Shown here one piece after another: positions 37,585 to 47,714 of a stretch of DNA of 64,000 bases; position 1 is the first letter of the stretch; each line of letters starts with the position of its first letter. The notes under the pieces are model-generated. The model saw nothing but the letters and a program-made list of their open reading frames with translations. It was not told the DNA's origin and searched no databases. The stretch covers positions 62,001 through 126,000 of the forward strand of contig NZ_JABVCF010000001.1 of assembly GCF_014595955.1 (NCBI RefSeq), read 5' to 3'. This stretch comes from Pseudaminobacter soli (ex Zhang et al. 2022) (lineage in GTDB: Bacteria; Pseudomonadota; Alphaproteobacteria; Rhizobiales; Rhizobiaceae). The position numbers and the translations under genes were made by a program.

Positions 37585-38601
37585 ATGAGTGGAACGACCA
37601 GACTTTCCGACCCCCTGACCTTGCGAGGGCTGACGATCCGCAATCGCGTGTTCCTGGCGCCCATGTCGGGCATCACGGACTTCCCTTTCCGGAGGCGCGC
37701 CTACGAGCATGGCGCTGGGCTCGTCGTGTCGGAGATGGTGGCAAGCGGTGAACTGGCGAAGGGCCGGGACGAATCGCGGCGCCGCATCCACCGTTCCGGC
37801 GAGGACATCCATGTCGTTCAACTCGCCGGTCGCGAGGCCATGCATATGGCCGAGGGAGCGCGGATCGCCGCGGGCGAGGGGGCGGACATCATCGACATCA
37901 ACATGGGCTGCCCGGCCAAGAAGGTGACAGGCGGCTACTCCGGGTCAGCCTTGATGCGCGACCTCGACCACGCCGAAGCGCTGATCGAGGCGGTGGTGAG
38001 TGCCGTGGAAGTTCCGGTTACCGTGAAGATGCGGCTAGGCTGGGACGACGCCGCCTTGAACGCGCCGAGCCTGGCGCGCCGGGCGGAGGCCGCAGGGGTG
38101 GCGATGGTGACCGTGCATGGGCGCACGCGCTGCCAGTTCTACGAGGGCAGGGCGGATTGGCGGGCAATCCGTCGCGTCAAGGAAGCCGTCTCGATCCCGG
38201 TCGTTGCGAACGGTGATGTGGCAAGCCTTGCGGACGCTAAGGAGGTTTTGGAGCAGTCCGCGGCCGACGCAGTGATGGTGGGGCGCGCGGGCTATGGTGC
38301 GCCATGGACGGCAGGCAGCATCGCCCGCATGGCGTCGGGTTGCGAGGAGAGCAGCGAGGCTGCCACCCTGTCGGCTCTGGCCGACTACGTCATCGGCCAC
38401 TACGAGGACATGCTTAGCTTCTATGGCGCCGAGAGCGGGCTGCGCCAGGCACGCAAGCATCTCGGCTGGTATCTCGACAAGCACGCCCCGAGCACGGACC
38501 CGGAGTCGCGGTCCGCCGTCATGCGATCCCTCGATCCGAGCGACGTGAAGGACGCGCTGCGGCGCGCCTTTGTGGCCGCCGAGCTTCGGAGCGCGGCATG
38601 A
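37585..38601 (+). CDS. dusB: tRNA-dihydrouridine synthase DusB (NifR3)
   Basis: FMN-dependent enzyme that reduces uridines in the tRNA D-loop. ATG 37585 is chosen rather than the upstream TTG at 37573. The protein is 338 residues. Family marks: [15 protein letters not shown] at the FMN site, [20 protein letters not shown] with the catalytic cysteine, [18 protein letters not shown] and GRAGYGAPW. In rhizobia this gene (nifR3) always leads the ntrBC operon. It overlaps ntrB by the ATGA junction. Confidence 0.96.
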   Translation: MSGTTRLSDPLTLRGLTIRNRVFLAPMSGITDFPFRRRAYEHGAGLVVSEMVASGELAKGRDESRRRIHRSGEDIHVVQLAGREAMHMAEGARIAAGEGADIIDINMGCPAKKVTGGYSGSALMRDLDHAEALIEAVVSAVEVPVTVKMRLGWDDAALNAPSLARRAEAAGVAMVTVHGRTRCQFYEGRADWRAIRRVKEAVSIPVVANGDVASLADAKEVLEQSAADAVMVGRAGYGAPWTAGSIARMASGCEESSEAATLSALADYVIGHYEDMLSFYGAESGLRQARKHLGWYLDKHAPSTDPESRSAVMRSLDPSDVKDALRRAFVAAELRSAA

Positions 38602-39725
38602 AGATGAAGGCACCTTCTTCGGCGCAGGATGCCGCCGCGCAGATCGTGCTCAACACGATCCGCCGGCCGGTCGTTATGGTCGGGCCGGATGGCCTGATCA
38701 CTTATGCCAACGCCGACGCGGAGGATTTCTTCCTGTCGAGCACGGCGGTGCTGTCGCGCTACACACTCGACAGGCTCGTTCCATTCGGCAGCCCGCTTCT
38801 GACTCTGATCGATCAGGTTCGCGAGCGCAATGCGCCCGTGAACGAATACCGCGTCGACATTTCCTCGCCGCGGCTCGGCGTGGAGAAGATCGTCGATCTC
38901 TACGTAGCTCCCGTGCCGGAGTTGCCGGGGTCGGTGGTCGTCATGTTCCAGGAACGGTCAATGGCCGACAAGATCGACCGCCAGATGACTCACCGGGGCG
39001 CTGCCCGTTCAGTCACCGGCCTTGCGGCCATGCTTGCGCACGAAATCAAGAACCCGCTGTCCGGGATCAGAGGGGCGGCGCAGATCCTTGAGAGTGTCGT
39101 GTCGGATGAGGATCGGGCACTGACGCGTCTGATCACCGACGAGACGGACCGGATCGTCTCGCTGGTCGACCGCATGGAGGTGTTTTCCGACGAGCGGCCG
39201 ATCGATCGCTATCCGGTGAACATCCATGTCGTGCTGGACCATGTGAAGGCAATCGCCCGCAATGGGTTTGCTAGCAAGATCAAGCTCATCGAGGATTATG
39301 ACCCCTCGCTTCCTTCGGTCTACGCGAACCGTGACCAACTCGTTCAGGTGTTTCTGAACCTCGTCAAGAACGCCGCCGAGGCGACCGGCAACCTTTCGTC
39401 GGCCGAAATCACGCTGTCCACGGCTTTCCGGCCCGGCATCCGCGTTTCCGTTCCGGGCTCGCAAGACCGGGTATCGCTGCCAATGGAATTCTGTGTCCGT
39501 GACAACGGGCCGGGCATACCCGACGATCTTTTGCCCATCCTGTTCGATCCCTTCATCACCACGAAGCCGAACGGCTCGGGACTGGGGCTCGCGCTGGTCG
39601 CAAAGATCGTCGGCGAGCACGGCGGCATCGTCGAATGCGATTCGAACTCGCGTGGCGCTACGTTCCGCGTCCTCATGCCCGCCTGGAAGCAGGCGGCTCC
39701 TCCACAAGAAGGGAGTGGCGAATGA
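38598..39725 (+). CDS. ntrB: Nitrogen-sensing histidine kinase NtrB
   Basis: Soluble sensor kinase, 375 residues, that phosphorylates NtrC when nitrogen is scarce; GlnB-type PII proteins control it. An N-terminal PAS domain (about 20-130) is followed by the H-box [20 protein letters not shown] with the phosphorylated histidine. N-box [10 protein letters not shown], then [18 protein letters not shown] and [13 protein letters not shown] complete the ATP site. Translationally coupled on both sides by ATGA overlaps with dusB and ntrC. Confidence 0.97.
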   Translation: MKMKAPSSAQDAAAQIVLNTIRRPVVMVGPDGLITYANADAEDFFLSSTAVLSRYTLDRLVPFGSPLLTLIDQVRERNAPVNEYRVDISSPRLGVEKIVDLYVAPVPELPGSVVVMFQERSMADKIDRQMTHRGAARSVTGLAAMLAHEIKNPLSGIRGAAQILESVVSDEDRALTRLITDETDRIVSLVDRMEVFSDERPIDRYPVNIHVVLDHVKAIARNGFASKIKLIEDYDPSLPSVYANRDQLVQVFLNLVKNAAEATGNLSSAEITLSTAFRPGIRVSVPGSQDRVSLPMEFCVRDNGPGIPDDLLPILFDPFITTKPNGSGLGLALVAKIVGEHGGIVECDSNSRGATFRVLMPAWKQAAPPQEGSGE

Positions 39726-41191
39726 GAGGCGAGATGAGGCCGCGCGGCAACATCCTTGTAGCGGATGACGATGCCGCCATTCGCACTGTGCTCAACCAGG
39801 CGCTTTCGCGAGTCGGCCACGAGGTCCGTGTGACCTCGAATGCGGCAACGCTCTGGCGCTGGGTATCGGCCGGGGAGGGCGACATCGTCATAACCGATGT
39901 GGTGATGCCCGACGGGAATGCCTTCGACATCCTGCCGCGAATCAAGAAGGCCCGCCCCGACCTCCCGGTCATCGTCATGAGCGCGCAGAACACCTTCATG
40001 ACGGCGATTCGCGCCTCGGAAGCCGGCGCCTACGAGTACCTGCCCAAGCCCTTTGACCTCAACGAGTTGCTGGGCATCGTCAATCGAGCACTATCCGAGC
40101 CGAAACGATCCTCCCCGGACCGTGGGGCTGACGAACAGCCCGAGGCGATGCCGTTGATCGGCCGCTCGCCGGCCATGCAGGACATCTACCGCATGCTCGC
40201 CCGTATGATGCAGACCGACCTGACGGTGATGATCATGGGCGAATCAGGGACCGGCAAGGAACTCGTTGCGCGCGCGCTCCACGAATATGGCCGCCGCCGC
40301 AACGGGCCATTCGTGGCCATAAACATGGCAGCCATTCCGCGCGACCTGATCGAATCTGAGCTGTTCGGCCATGAGAAGGGGGCCTTCACCGGCGCGCAGA
40401 ACCGTTCGAGTGGGCGATTCGAACAGGCCGAGGGCGGCACGCTGTTCCTGGACGAGATCGGCGACATGCCGATGGAAGCGCAGACGCGTCTGCTTCGCGT
40501 GCTTCAGCAGGGCGAGTACACGACCGTCGGCGGACGCACTCCGATCAAGACGGACGTGCGCATTGTCGCAGCGACGAACAAGGACCTTCGAGCGCTCATC
40601 AACCAAGGCTTGTTCCGCGAGGATTTGTTCTACCGACTCAATGTCGTACCGCTGCGTCTTCCACCTTTGCGCGAGCGGACGGAAGACATCCCCGACCTCG
40701 TCCGGCACTTCTTCAAGCAGGGCGAGAAGGAGGGCCTGCAGGCCAAGCGGATCGCCAGTGGCGGTATCGAGTTGATGAAGCGCTATCCCTGGCCGGGGAA
40801 CGTGCGCGAACTCGAAAATCTCGTGCGCCGGCTCGCCGCGCTCTATGCGCAGGACGAGATCTCGGCAGAGATCATCGACGCAGAGCTCAAGACCGGCGAG
40901 CAGCCGCAGTCTTCTGAAGGTCGTCTGCTGCCCGACGATCTTTCGATCGGTCGAGCGGTCGAGCACTATCTTCAGCGCTACTTCTCGGCATTCGGGGGCG
41001 ACCTGCCCCCGGCCGGCCTCTATCAGCGTGTGCTCGCCGAGGTTGAGTTTCCGCTGGTTCTGGCGGCCATGACCGCGACTCGCGGCAACCAGATCAAGGC
41101 AGCCGACCTTCTGGGGCTCAATCGCAACACGCTGCGCAAGAAGATCCGCGAGCTCGGCGTGAACGTTTACCGGGGCGCCAAGCAGGGCTGA
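39722..41191 (+). CDS. ntrC: Nitrogen response regulator NtrC
   Basis: Sigma-54 activator of 489 residues. ATG 39722 overlaps the ntrB stop. The receiver has acidic [13 protein letters not shown] and phosphorylation site [11 protein letters not shown]. The AAA+ domain has Walker A GESGTGKE, the sigma-54 contact loop GAFTGA (in [14 protein letters not shown]), Walker [14 protein letters not shown] and the arginine region [15 protein letters not shown]. The C-terminal Fis-type HTH is [20 protein letters not shown]. It activates nitrogen-assimilation promoters such as glnII and glnK in relatives. Confidence 0.97.
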   Translation: MRGEMRPRGNILVADDDAAIRTVLNQALSRVGHEVRVTSNAATLWRWVSAGEGDIVITDVVMPDGNAFDILPRIKKARPDLPVIVMSAQNTFMTAIRASEAGAYEYLPKPFDLNELLGIVNRALSEPKRSSPDRGADEQPEAMPLIGRSPAMQDIYRMLARMMQTDLTVMIMGESGTGKELVARALHEYGRRRNGPFVAINMAAIPRDLIESELFGHEKGAFTGAQNRSSGRFEQAEGGTLFLDEIGDMPMEAQTRLLRVLQQGEYTTVGGRTPIKTDVRIVAATNKDLRALINQGLFREDLFYRLNVVPLRLPPLRERTEDIPDLVRHFFKQGEKEGLQAKRIASGGIELMKRYPWPGNVRELENLVRRLAALYAQDEISAEIIDAELKTGEQPQSSEGRLLPDDLSIGRAVEHYLQRYFSAFGGDLPPAGLYQRVLAEVEFPLVLAAMTATRGNQIKAADLLGLNRNTLRKKIRELGVNVYRGAKQG

Positions 41192-41271
41192 ATCCCGAAG
41201 ATCACAGGATTCTTCTACCCTCGGCGGAACATTGATTCCTGCTCTCGCGGTTTTGTTGCATAATCGCCACA

Positions 41272-43599
41272 ATGCGTTGCATAGAGCGAGTGCGACCACA
41301 ACCGCGGCGGATCATGGCCATCGAAGTTCCACCGGCTCCCCCTGTCATGTTCCAGAACGCACGTGCGTTCGAGGGGCGCCGCCTGCTTGCGCTCACGGGT
41401 ATCGTCGCCGTCGTCGGCGCACTGGTCACCGCTGCGCTGTCCTTCGCGGTCCTGGTGGGTGCAACCCGCCTGTCGCCTGACAGCACCACCACGCTCGCCG
41501 CCATCATCGGCATCAATGCGGCCTTCGTGATCTTCCTAATCGGCCTGATCGCGCGGGAGATTCGGCGCATCCTCACGGCGCGCAGGCATGGCAAGGCGGC
41601 GTCGCGCCTGCATGTGCGGATTGTCGCTCTGTTTTCAGCGGTGGCGGCGATTCCGGCCATTTTCGTAGCCGTGTTCGCATCGATCACGCTGGACGTCGGC
41701 CTCGACCGTTGGTTCGAGATCAGGACGAAGACGATCATCAACTCGTCGCTGTCGATCGCCGAGGCTTATGTCCTGGAGAATGCGCGCAACCTTCAGGGCA
41801 CTACGCTTTCCATGGCGTACGACCTCGCCAATGCGCGCACGCTCTACAACCTGGACAGGACCGGTTTTCGCGATTTCCTGAGCCAGCAGGCGGTTGGGAG
41901 GGCGCTCGCGCATGCTGCCCTCATCCGCTCCGACGGCTCGTTCATCATGTCCGCGGAGACGCCGGCCGACTTCGAAATGCCGGAGCCGCCCATCCAGGCG
42001 GTAGCGACCGCCGCGGACGGCAAGCCGGTGCTGATAGAGCCGCGGACACGTAACATCGTCGGTGCGGTGGTGAAGCTTCAGGAGTTCGAGGACACCTATC
42101 TCTACACGATCCGCCTTGTCGATCCGGAGGTGATCAAGGCCCGCCAAATCGTGACGGCGAACAGCGATGCCTATCGTGGCCTGGAGAACAATCGCCGACC
42201 GACGCAACTTGCCTTCGGACTTCTCTATCTCGGCGTGACCCTGGTGATCGTACTTGCCGCGATCTGGACCGGCATTGCCGTCGCTGACAGGCTGGTGCGG
42301 CCGATCCGCCAACTGATCGGGGCGGCCGACGAGGTCGCCACCGGAAACCTCGATGTCTCCGTTCCAGTCAGGGCCTCGGACGGCGACGTCGCATCGCTCG
42401 GTGATACCTTCAACAAGATGCTTCTGGAACTCAAGTCGCAGCGCAACGAGTTGGTCTCGGCGAAGGACCTGATCGACGAGCGCCGCCGCTTCTCGGAGGC
42501 GGTCCTTGCCGGCGTCAGCGCTGGCGTTATCGGCGTCGACAGACACGGCACGATCACCATCGTCAACCGCTCAGCAGAAACCATGCTGGCGCTCTCGGCG
42601 AAAGAGACCGTCGGGGAGAATCTCTCGAGACTGCTGCCGCAGGTCGGCCAGGTCTTCGAGGTGGGCCGCTCGTCAGGCAGACCGGTCTACCGCGACCAAG
42701 TCACATTCTACCGAGGCGGTTCGGAACGTACCTTCGACGTTCAGGTCACCATAGAGCAGGGCGATCAGGACGTCGACAACTCCTACGTGGTCACCATCGA
42801 CGACATCACCGACCTGGTAACGGCGCAGCGTTCCTCGGCCTGGGCGGACGTTGCGCGTCGCATCGCCCACGAAATCAAGAACCCGCTGACCCCGATTCAG
42901 CTTTCGGCCGAGCGCATACGGCGGCGCTACGGCAAGGTCATCGTCGAAGACCGTGAGGTTTTCGACCAATGCACCGATACCATCATCAGGCAGGTGGGGG
43001 ATATCGGCCGGATGGTCGACGAGTTCTCCGCCTTCGCGCGCATGCCGAAGCCGGAGATGCGGGAGATCGATCTGCGCGAATCATTGCGCGAAGCCTCCTT
43101 CCTCGTGGAGGTCAGCCGATCCGAGATCTCCTTCGAGCGCGACTACGGTAGCCTTCCGCTGATGGGAAAATTCGACAGCAGATTGCTGGCACAGGCCTTC
43201 GGCAACGTCATCAAGAATGCCACCGAAGCCATTGACACGGCCGAGCGTGGCGGAGGCGAGGCGGGCGTCGTGCGGATCGTCTCGCGCCCGCAGGGCGGAA
43301 TGATCCGGGTCGACGTGATGGATAACGGCAAGGGACTGCCGCGCGAAAATCGCCAGCGGCTGCTCGAACCGTATATGACCACACGCGAGAAAGGCACCGG
43401 GCTCGGCTTGGCGATCGTCAAGAAGATCTGCGAGGACCATGGCGGCCATCTCGAACTCCACGACGCACCGCGAGATTTTTACGACGGCAGGGGGGCAATG
43501 GTAAGCCTGTTCCTTCCAGCCGGTGATGAGGCCTCAGGAGAGAGGGGCCCGAATAGGGAAACACTACAAGAGGCTGAAAAGGTCGGGCATGGCATCTGA
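41272..43599 (+). CDS. ntrY: Membrane-bound sensor kinase NtrY
   Basis: A 775-residue sensor that pairs with NtrX and links nitrogen and redox or oxygen cues in alphaproteobacteria. Three to four N-terminal membrane helices (LLALTGIVAVVGALVTAAL; TTLAAIIGINAAFVIFLIGL; IVALFSAVAAIPAIFVAVFA), a periplasmic region, another span (about residue 325), a HAMP domain, a PAS domain (ERRRFSEAVLAGVSAGVIGV) and the kinase core with H-box [23 protein letters not shown] 41272 lacks a clear ribosome site; ATG 41314 is an equal alternative. It overlaps ntrX by 11 nt. Confidence 0.95.
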   Translation: MRCIERVRPQPRRIMAIEVPPAPPVMFQNARAFEGRRLLALTGIVAVVGALVTAALSFAVLVGATRLSPDSTTTLAAIIGINAAFVIFLIGLIAREIRRILTARRHGKAASRLHVRIVALFSAVAAIPAIFVAVFASITLDVGLDRWFEIRTKTIINSSLSIAEAYVLENARNLQGTTLSMAYDLANARTLYNLDRTGFRDFLSQQAVGRALAHAALIRSDGSFIMSAETPADFEMPEPPIQAVATAADGKPVLIEPRTRNIVGAVVKLQEFEDTYLYTIRLVDPEVIKARQIVTANSDAYRGLENNRRPTQLAFGLLYLGVTLVIVLAAIWTGIAVADRLVRPIRQLIGAADEVATGNLDVSVPVRASDGDVASLGDTFNKMLLELKSQRNELVSAKDLIDERRRFSEAVLAGVSAGVIGVDRHGTITIVNRSAETMLALSAKETVGENLSRLLPQVGQVFEVGRSSGRPVYRDQVTFYRGGSERTFDVQVTIEQGDQDVDNSYVVTIDDITDLVTAQRSSAWADVARRIAHEIKNPLTPIQLSAERIRRRYGKVIVEDREVFDQCTDTIIRQVGDIGRMVDEFSAFARMPKPEMREIDLRESLREASFLVEVSRSEISFERDYGSLPLMGKFDSRLLAQAFGNVIKNATEAIDTAERGGGEAGVVRIVSRPQGGMIRVDVMDNGKGLPRENRQRLLEPYMTTREKGTGLGLAIVKKICEDHGGHLELHDAPRDFYDGRGAMVSLFLPAGDEASGERGPNRETLQEAEKVGHGI

Positions 43600-44950
43600 T
43601 ATTCTGGTCGTTGATGACGAAGAAGACATCCGCGAACTGGTTGCAGGCATTCTAAGCGATGAGGGACACGAGACGCGCACCGCCCGCGACGCGGACAGCG
43701 CGCTCGCATCGATCGCCGATCGCGTGCCGCGTCTGGTTTTCCTCGATATCTGGCTGCAGGGGTCGCGCCTCGACGGGCTGGCCCTGCTGGACGAGATCAA
43801 GGTTCTGCATCCCAATCTTCCGGTCGTGATGATCTCGGGCCACGGCAATATCGAGACGGCCGTATCGGCGATCCGCCGGGGCGCCTACGACTTCATCGAG
43901 AAGCCGTTCAAGGCCGATCGGCTGATCCTTATCGCAGAGCGTGCGCTCGAAACCTCCAAGCTGAAGCGCGAAGTGACCGAATTGCGCAGCCGAAGCGCCG
44001 ATACCTTCGAACTCATCGGCATGTCGTCGGCGATGAGCCAGCTTCGCCAGACCATCGAGCGCGTCTCGCCGACCAACAGCCGCATCATGATCATCGGCCC
44101 GTCCGGATCCGGCAAGGAGCAGGTGGCGCGGGCAATCCATGGCGGTTCGGCGCGCAAGGCCGGCCCCTTCGTCTCGCTGAATGCCGCGACTATCACCCCC
44201 GAGCGCATGGAGATCGAGCTCTTCGGTACGGAATCGAACGGTGGCGAGCGCAAGGTTGGCGCGCTCGAGGAGGCTCACCGCGGAACGCTCTACCTCGACG
44301 AGGTGGCGGACATGCCGAAGGAGACGCAGGCGAAGATCCTTCGAGTGCTGGTCGAACAGCAGTTCGAGCGGGTAGGGGGGACGAAGCGGGTCAAGGTCGA
44401 CGTCCGCATCATCTCGTCAACCGCCCAGAACCTGGAGGGGATGATCGCGGAAGGGCGATTCCGGGAGGACCTGTATCATCGCCTCGCCGTCGTACCCGTC
44501 ATGGTGCCGGCGCTCGCCGATCGTCGGGAGGACATCCCCTATCTGGTCGACAGCTTCATGAAGCAGTATGCCCGCAATGCCGGCATCAGGCCGCGCAGGA
44601 TCGCCGACGACGCCATGGCGGTCCTGCAGGCGCACGGCTGGCCCGGCAATGTTCGTCAGTTGCGCAACAACATCGAGCGGCTGATGATCCTGGTACAGGG
44701 CGACGACGCCGATGCACCGATCACGGCCGACCTGTTGCCGTCCGAGATCGGTGACGTCATGCCGCGCACGCCGACGCAGTCGGACCATCACATCATGGCT
44801 CTGCCGCTTCGAGAGGCGCGCGAAATGTTCGAGAAGGAATATCTCGTGGCGCAGATCAACCGATTCGGCGGCAACATTTCCCGCACCGCGGAATTCATCG
44901 GCATGGAGCGTTCGGCGCTCCACCGAAAGCTCAAGTCACTAGGCGTTTGA
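43589..44950 (+). CDS. ntrX: Response regulator NtrX
   Basis: A 453-residue NtrC-like regulator. ATG 43589 inside the end of ntrY is chosen because it opens the receiver directly (MASDILVVDDEEDIREL); the phosphorylated aspartate is in VFLDIWLQGSRLDG. The AAA+ domain keeps Walker A GPSGSGKEQ and Walker B GTLYLDEVADMP. Where NtrC has GAFTGA it reads FGTESNGGERKVGALEEAH, so sigma-54 contact is unlikely. A Fis-type HTH (GGNISRTAEFIGMERSALHR) ends it. Relatives regulate nitrogen, respiration and cell-cycle genes through sigma-70 promoters. Confidence 0.96.
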   Translation: MASDILVVDDEEDIRELVAGILSDEGHETRTARDADSALASIADRVPRLVFLDIWLQGSRLDGLALLDEIKVLHPNLPVVMISGHGNIETAVSAIRRGAYDFIEKPFKADRLILIAERALETSKLKREVTELRSRSADTFELIGMSSAMSQLRQTIERVSPTNSRIMIIGPSGSGKEQVARAIHGGSARKAGPFVSLNAATITPERMEIELFGTESNGGERKVGALEEAHRGTLYLDEVADMPKETQAKILRVLVEQQFERVGGTKRVKVDVRIISSTAQNLEGMIAEGRFREDLYHRLAVVPVMVPALADRREDIPYLVDSFMKQYARNAGIRPRRIADDAMAVLQAHGWPGNVRQLRNNIERLMILVQGDDADAPITADLLPSEIGDVMPRTPTQSDHHIMALPLREAREMFEKEYLVAQINRFGGNISRTAEFIGMERSALHRKLKSLGV

Positions 44951-44984
44951 TGATAGAAGATCTTCCTGCCACGGCGGCACCTGA

Positions 44985-46361
44985 ATGCGTGTAATCATCT
45001 GTGGTGCGGGCCAGGTCGGCTACGGCATAGCCGAGCGCCTGGCCGCCGAGAAGAACGACATCTCCATCATCGACACGTCTCCGGAACTCATCCAGAGAAT
45101 CCGGGACGCGCTCGATGTGCGCGGCTTCGTCGGCCATGGCTCCCATCCGGACGTGCTGGAACGCGCCGGTGCGCAGCAGGCTGACATGATCATCGCCGTG
45201 ACCCTGCACGACGAGGTCAACATCGTCGCCTGCGAGGTGGCGCATGCATTGTTTAATGTACCGATGAAGATCGCGCGGATCCGTGCGCGTTCCTACCTGC
45301 AGCCCCACTACCAGGACCTGTTTTCCCGCGAACACCTGCCCATCGACGTGATCATCTCGCCGGAAATGGAGGTCGGAGACGTCGTATTGCGGCGCATTGC
45401 GCTTCCAGGTGCGACCGACGTCATGCGCTTCGGGGACAACAAGATCGCCGCCGTGGCGCTCGAATGCCTCGAGGATTGTCCGGTCGTCAACACGCCGCTG
45501 GCGCAGCTCAGTCAGCTCTTTCCCGACTTGCCCGCGACCGTCGTCGGCGTCAGTCGCGGCGGAAACCTCTTCATCCCGCGCTCCGCCGACCAGTTGCTGG
45601 TGGGCGATCTCGCCTATGTGGTCAGCACGACCGATCAGGTTCGCCGGACGATGGGGCTATTCGGCCATGAGGAGCCGGAGGCGACACGCATCGTGGTCGC
45701 CGGCGGCGGAAATGTCGGCCTCTACGTGGCGCACACGATCGAGGAGAAGCAGAGCCGCACCAAGATCAAGATCATCGAATCAAACCGCGAACGCGCCGTC
45801 GCAGCCGCAGATATTCTTCGCCGCACCGTGGTGCTCAACGGCAGCGCGCTCGACCAGCGGCTTCTGCAGGAAGCCGACATTCACAATGCCGAACTGATGG
45901 TCGCCTTGACCAACAACGACCAGGTGAACATCCTCTCCTGCGTGATGGCGAGGCGACTGGGCTGCAAAGCGAGCCTCGCGCTCATCAACAACCCCAGCTT
46001 TCTCGACATAGCGCAGAGCGTCGGCATCGACGCCACGGTGAACCCCGGCTCGGTCACGGTCTCGCGTGTGCTGCAGCATGTGAGGCGAGGGCGCATCCGC
46101 GCCGTCCAGACGCTGCAGAGGGGCGGCGCTGAGATCATAGAAGCCGAGGCGCTCGAGACGTCACCGCTCGTGGGCGGCGCGCTGCGCGACCTGGAATTGC
46201 CGGACGGGATCCGCATCGGTGCCATCTATCGCGACGGCGTGGTCCTGAAGCCTAGTGGATCCTTCAGGGTCAGGGCGAAGGACAGGGTGGTGATCTTCGC
46301 CCTCGAAAAGGCAGTCAAACAGGTCGAGCAGATGTTCCGCGTCAGCCTCGAGTTCTTCTGA
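44985..46361 (+). CDS. trkA: Trk potassium transporter NAD-binding subunit TrkA
   Basis: Peripheral regulatory subunit of the Trk/Ktr potassium uptake channel, 458 residues. Two tandem RCK modules each begin with a Rossmann fingerprint: ICGAGQVGYGIAERLAAEK at the N-terminus and VVAGGGNVGLYVAHTIEEK at about residue 235. Each is followed by a TrkA-C ligand domain, the last ending RVRAKDRVVIFALEKAVKQV. No TrkH pore gene is present in the window. The position after ntrX is conserved in rhizobia. Confidence 0.96.
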   Translation: MRVIICGAGQVGYGIAERLAAEKNDISIIDTSPELIQRIRDALDVRGFVGHGSHPDVLERAGAQQADMIIAVTLHDEVNIVACEVAHALFNVPMKIARIRARSYLQPHYQDLFSREHLPIDVIISPEMEVGDVVLRRIALPGATDVMRFGDNKIAAVALECLEDCPVVNTPLAQLSQLFPDLPATVVGVSRGGNLFIPRSADQLLVGDLAYVVSTTDQVRRTMGLFGHEEPEATRIVVAGGGNVGLYVAHTIEEKQSRTKIKIIESNRERAVAAADILRRTVVLNGSALDQRLLQEADIHNAELMVALTNNDQVNILSCVMARRLGCKASLALINNPSFLDIAQSVGIDATVNPGSVTVSRVLQHVRRGRIRAVQTLQRGGAEIIEAEALETSPLVGGALRDLELPDGIRIGAIYRDGVVLKPSGSFRVRAKDRVVIFALEKAVKQVEQMFRVSLEFF

Positions 46362-46461
46362 ACCGTCTGGCACCTGCCCACTCGGCGCCTTCCGCAATCC
46401 CTTCCGTGCCTGTTGAGACAAGGGGGAATCGGCTAGGTAGTCACGACTGAAGGAAACGAAG

Positions 46462-47325
46462 ATGCCCCGTATCGCTTACGTGAACGGTCGCTATGTGCCC
46501 CATTCCCGCGCGTCCGTTCACATCGAGGACCGCGGGTATCAGTTCGCAGACGGCGTGTACGAGGTCTGCGAAGTAGCGCGCGGCTTCATCATCGACATGC
46601 CGGGTCACCTGGACCGCCTCAACCGCTCGCTTAGTGAACTGTCCATAGGCTGGCCGATGCATCGCGCCGCTCTGGAGATCGTGATGGGCGAGGTGGTCCG
46701 CCGCAACGGCGTGCGCAACGGGATCGTCTACGTCCAGGTGACCCGCGGCGTCGCGCCGCGCGACCACTTCTTTCCAGCCAAGCCGGTTCCCCCGGCTCTG
46801 GTGGTCACGGCCAAGAAGACGAACCCGGAACTCGGAGCCAGGCGCGCGGAATCCGGCGTGAAAGTCATCACCTTGCCGGAGAATCGCTGGGAGCGAGTCG
46901 ATATCAAGACCGTCGGTCTTCTGCCCAATGTGCTGGCCCGCCAGAAGGCGCGTGAGGCTGGCGCCTACGAAGCGTGGTTCGTGGATCCGGACGGCACGGT
47001 CAAGGAAGGTGCTGCCACGAACGTCTGGATCGTTACGCCAGACGGCGTGCTTGTCACGCGGCCAGCGGACCGCGGAATTCTGCGAGGGATCACCCGCAGC
47101 ACCGTGTTCAAGGTGGCGGACACGCTCGGACTGCGCATAGAAGAGCGAGCCTTCACCGTGGACGAAGCCAAGATCGCGCGCGAATCCTTCATCACGGCCG
47201 CCAGTATGGTGGTGATGCCGGTGGTGGAGATCGACGGCGAACCAGTGGCGAATGGCCACCCGGGGTCGACGGCTCTTTCGCTGCGGGAAGCATTTTTTGA
47301 CATTGCGGAAAAACGGCTTGCCTGA
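46462..47325 (+). CDS. dat: D-amino-acid aminotransferase (Dat, fold IV)
   Basis: A 287-residue class IV PLP aminotransferase. The lysine in VDIKTVGLLPNVLARQKARE forms the Schiff base. The family blocks YVNGRYVPHSRASVHIEDRG and GYQFADGVYEV, and the glutamate loop GTVKEGAATNVWIV, are clear. The spacing fits D-alanine/D-aspartate/D-glutamate transaminases, but branched-chain or 4-amino-4-deoxychorismate relatives share this fold. A role in D-amino acid or wall precursor metabolism is likely. ATG 46462 follows AAGGAAACGAAG. Confidence 0.88.
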   Translation: MPRIAYVNGRYVPHSRASVHIEDRGYQFADGVYEVCEVARGFIIDMPGHLDRLNRSLSELSIGWPMHRAALEIVMGEVVRRNGVRNGIVYVQVTRGVAPRDHFFPAKPVPPALVVTAKKTNPELGARRAESGVKVITLPENRWERVDIKTVGLLPNVLARQKAREAGAYEAWFVDPDGTVKEGAATNVWIVTPDGVLVTRPADRGILRGITRSTVFKVADTLGLRIEERAFTVDEAKIARESFITAASMVVMPVVEIDGEPVANGHPGSTALSLREAFFDIAEKRLA

Positions 47326-47365
47326 TACCGCGACACTTGTGGTTGTATGAAGAGCCCAATTGATT

Positions 47366-47384
47366 TGCCCCGTTCGGTGGGGCA
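47366..47384 (+). terminator. Short hairpin between dat and hfq
   Basis: TGCCCC-GTTCGGT-GGGGCA, a 6-bp stem and 7-nt loop, 41 nt after the dat stop. There is no T-run, so it is either a weak terminator or an hfq leader structure. A TTGACA hexamer lies at 47401-47406. Confidence 0.4.
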
Positions 47385-47465
47385 GGGTGAATTTGCGTGC
47401 TTGACACTTGCGTCTAGATTTGGCGCACTGGCTCGCAATTGAGGGGACCGGCGAAAGAAAAGAAA

Positions 47466-47714
47466 ATGGCGGAACGATCGCAAAATCTTCAGGACTTATT
47501 CCTGAACTCGGTTCGCAAGAGCAAGAATCCGCTCACAATATTCCTGATCAACGGCGTGAAACTGACCGGTGTCGTAACGTCATTCGACAATTTCTGCGTG
47601 CTCCTGCGGCGCGACGGGCACTCGCAGCTTGTTTACAAGCATGCGATCTCCACGATCATGCCGAGCCAGCCGGTTCAGATGTTCGACGCCGAAGAGAATT
47701 CGCAAGGCTCCTAA
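47466..47714 (+). CDS. hfq: RNA chaperone Hfq
   Basis: An 82-residue Sm-like protein forming hexamers that pair small RNAs with target mRNAs. ATG 47466 ([14 protein letters not shown]) is preferred over an upstream extension at 47439. Sm1 and Sm2 motifs are plain: the proximal-face region [19 protein letters not shown], the [13 protein letters not shown] strand and the [10 protein letters not shown] box. The C-terminal tail is short. In this window it could serve the candidate alpha-r14-like RNA. It is cotranscribed with hflX, which starts at the very next base after its stop. Confidence 0.98.
   Translation: MAERSQNLQDLFLNSVRKSKNPLTIFLINGVKLTGVVTSFDNFCVLLRRDGHSQLVYKHAISTIMPSQPVQMFDAEENSQGS

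Noticed and set aside
47401-47429. Sigma-70 or sigma-54 promoter for hfq built on TTGACA at 47401
   Set aside because: No acceptable -10 hexamer at 16-18 bp, and the nearby TGGC/GC spacing does not fit a sigma-54 site.
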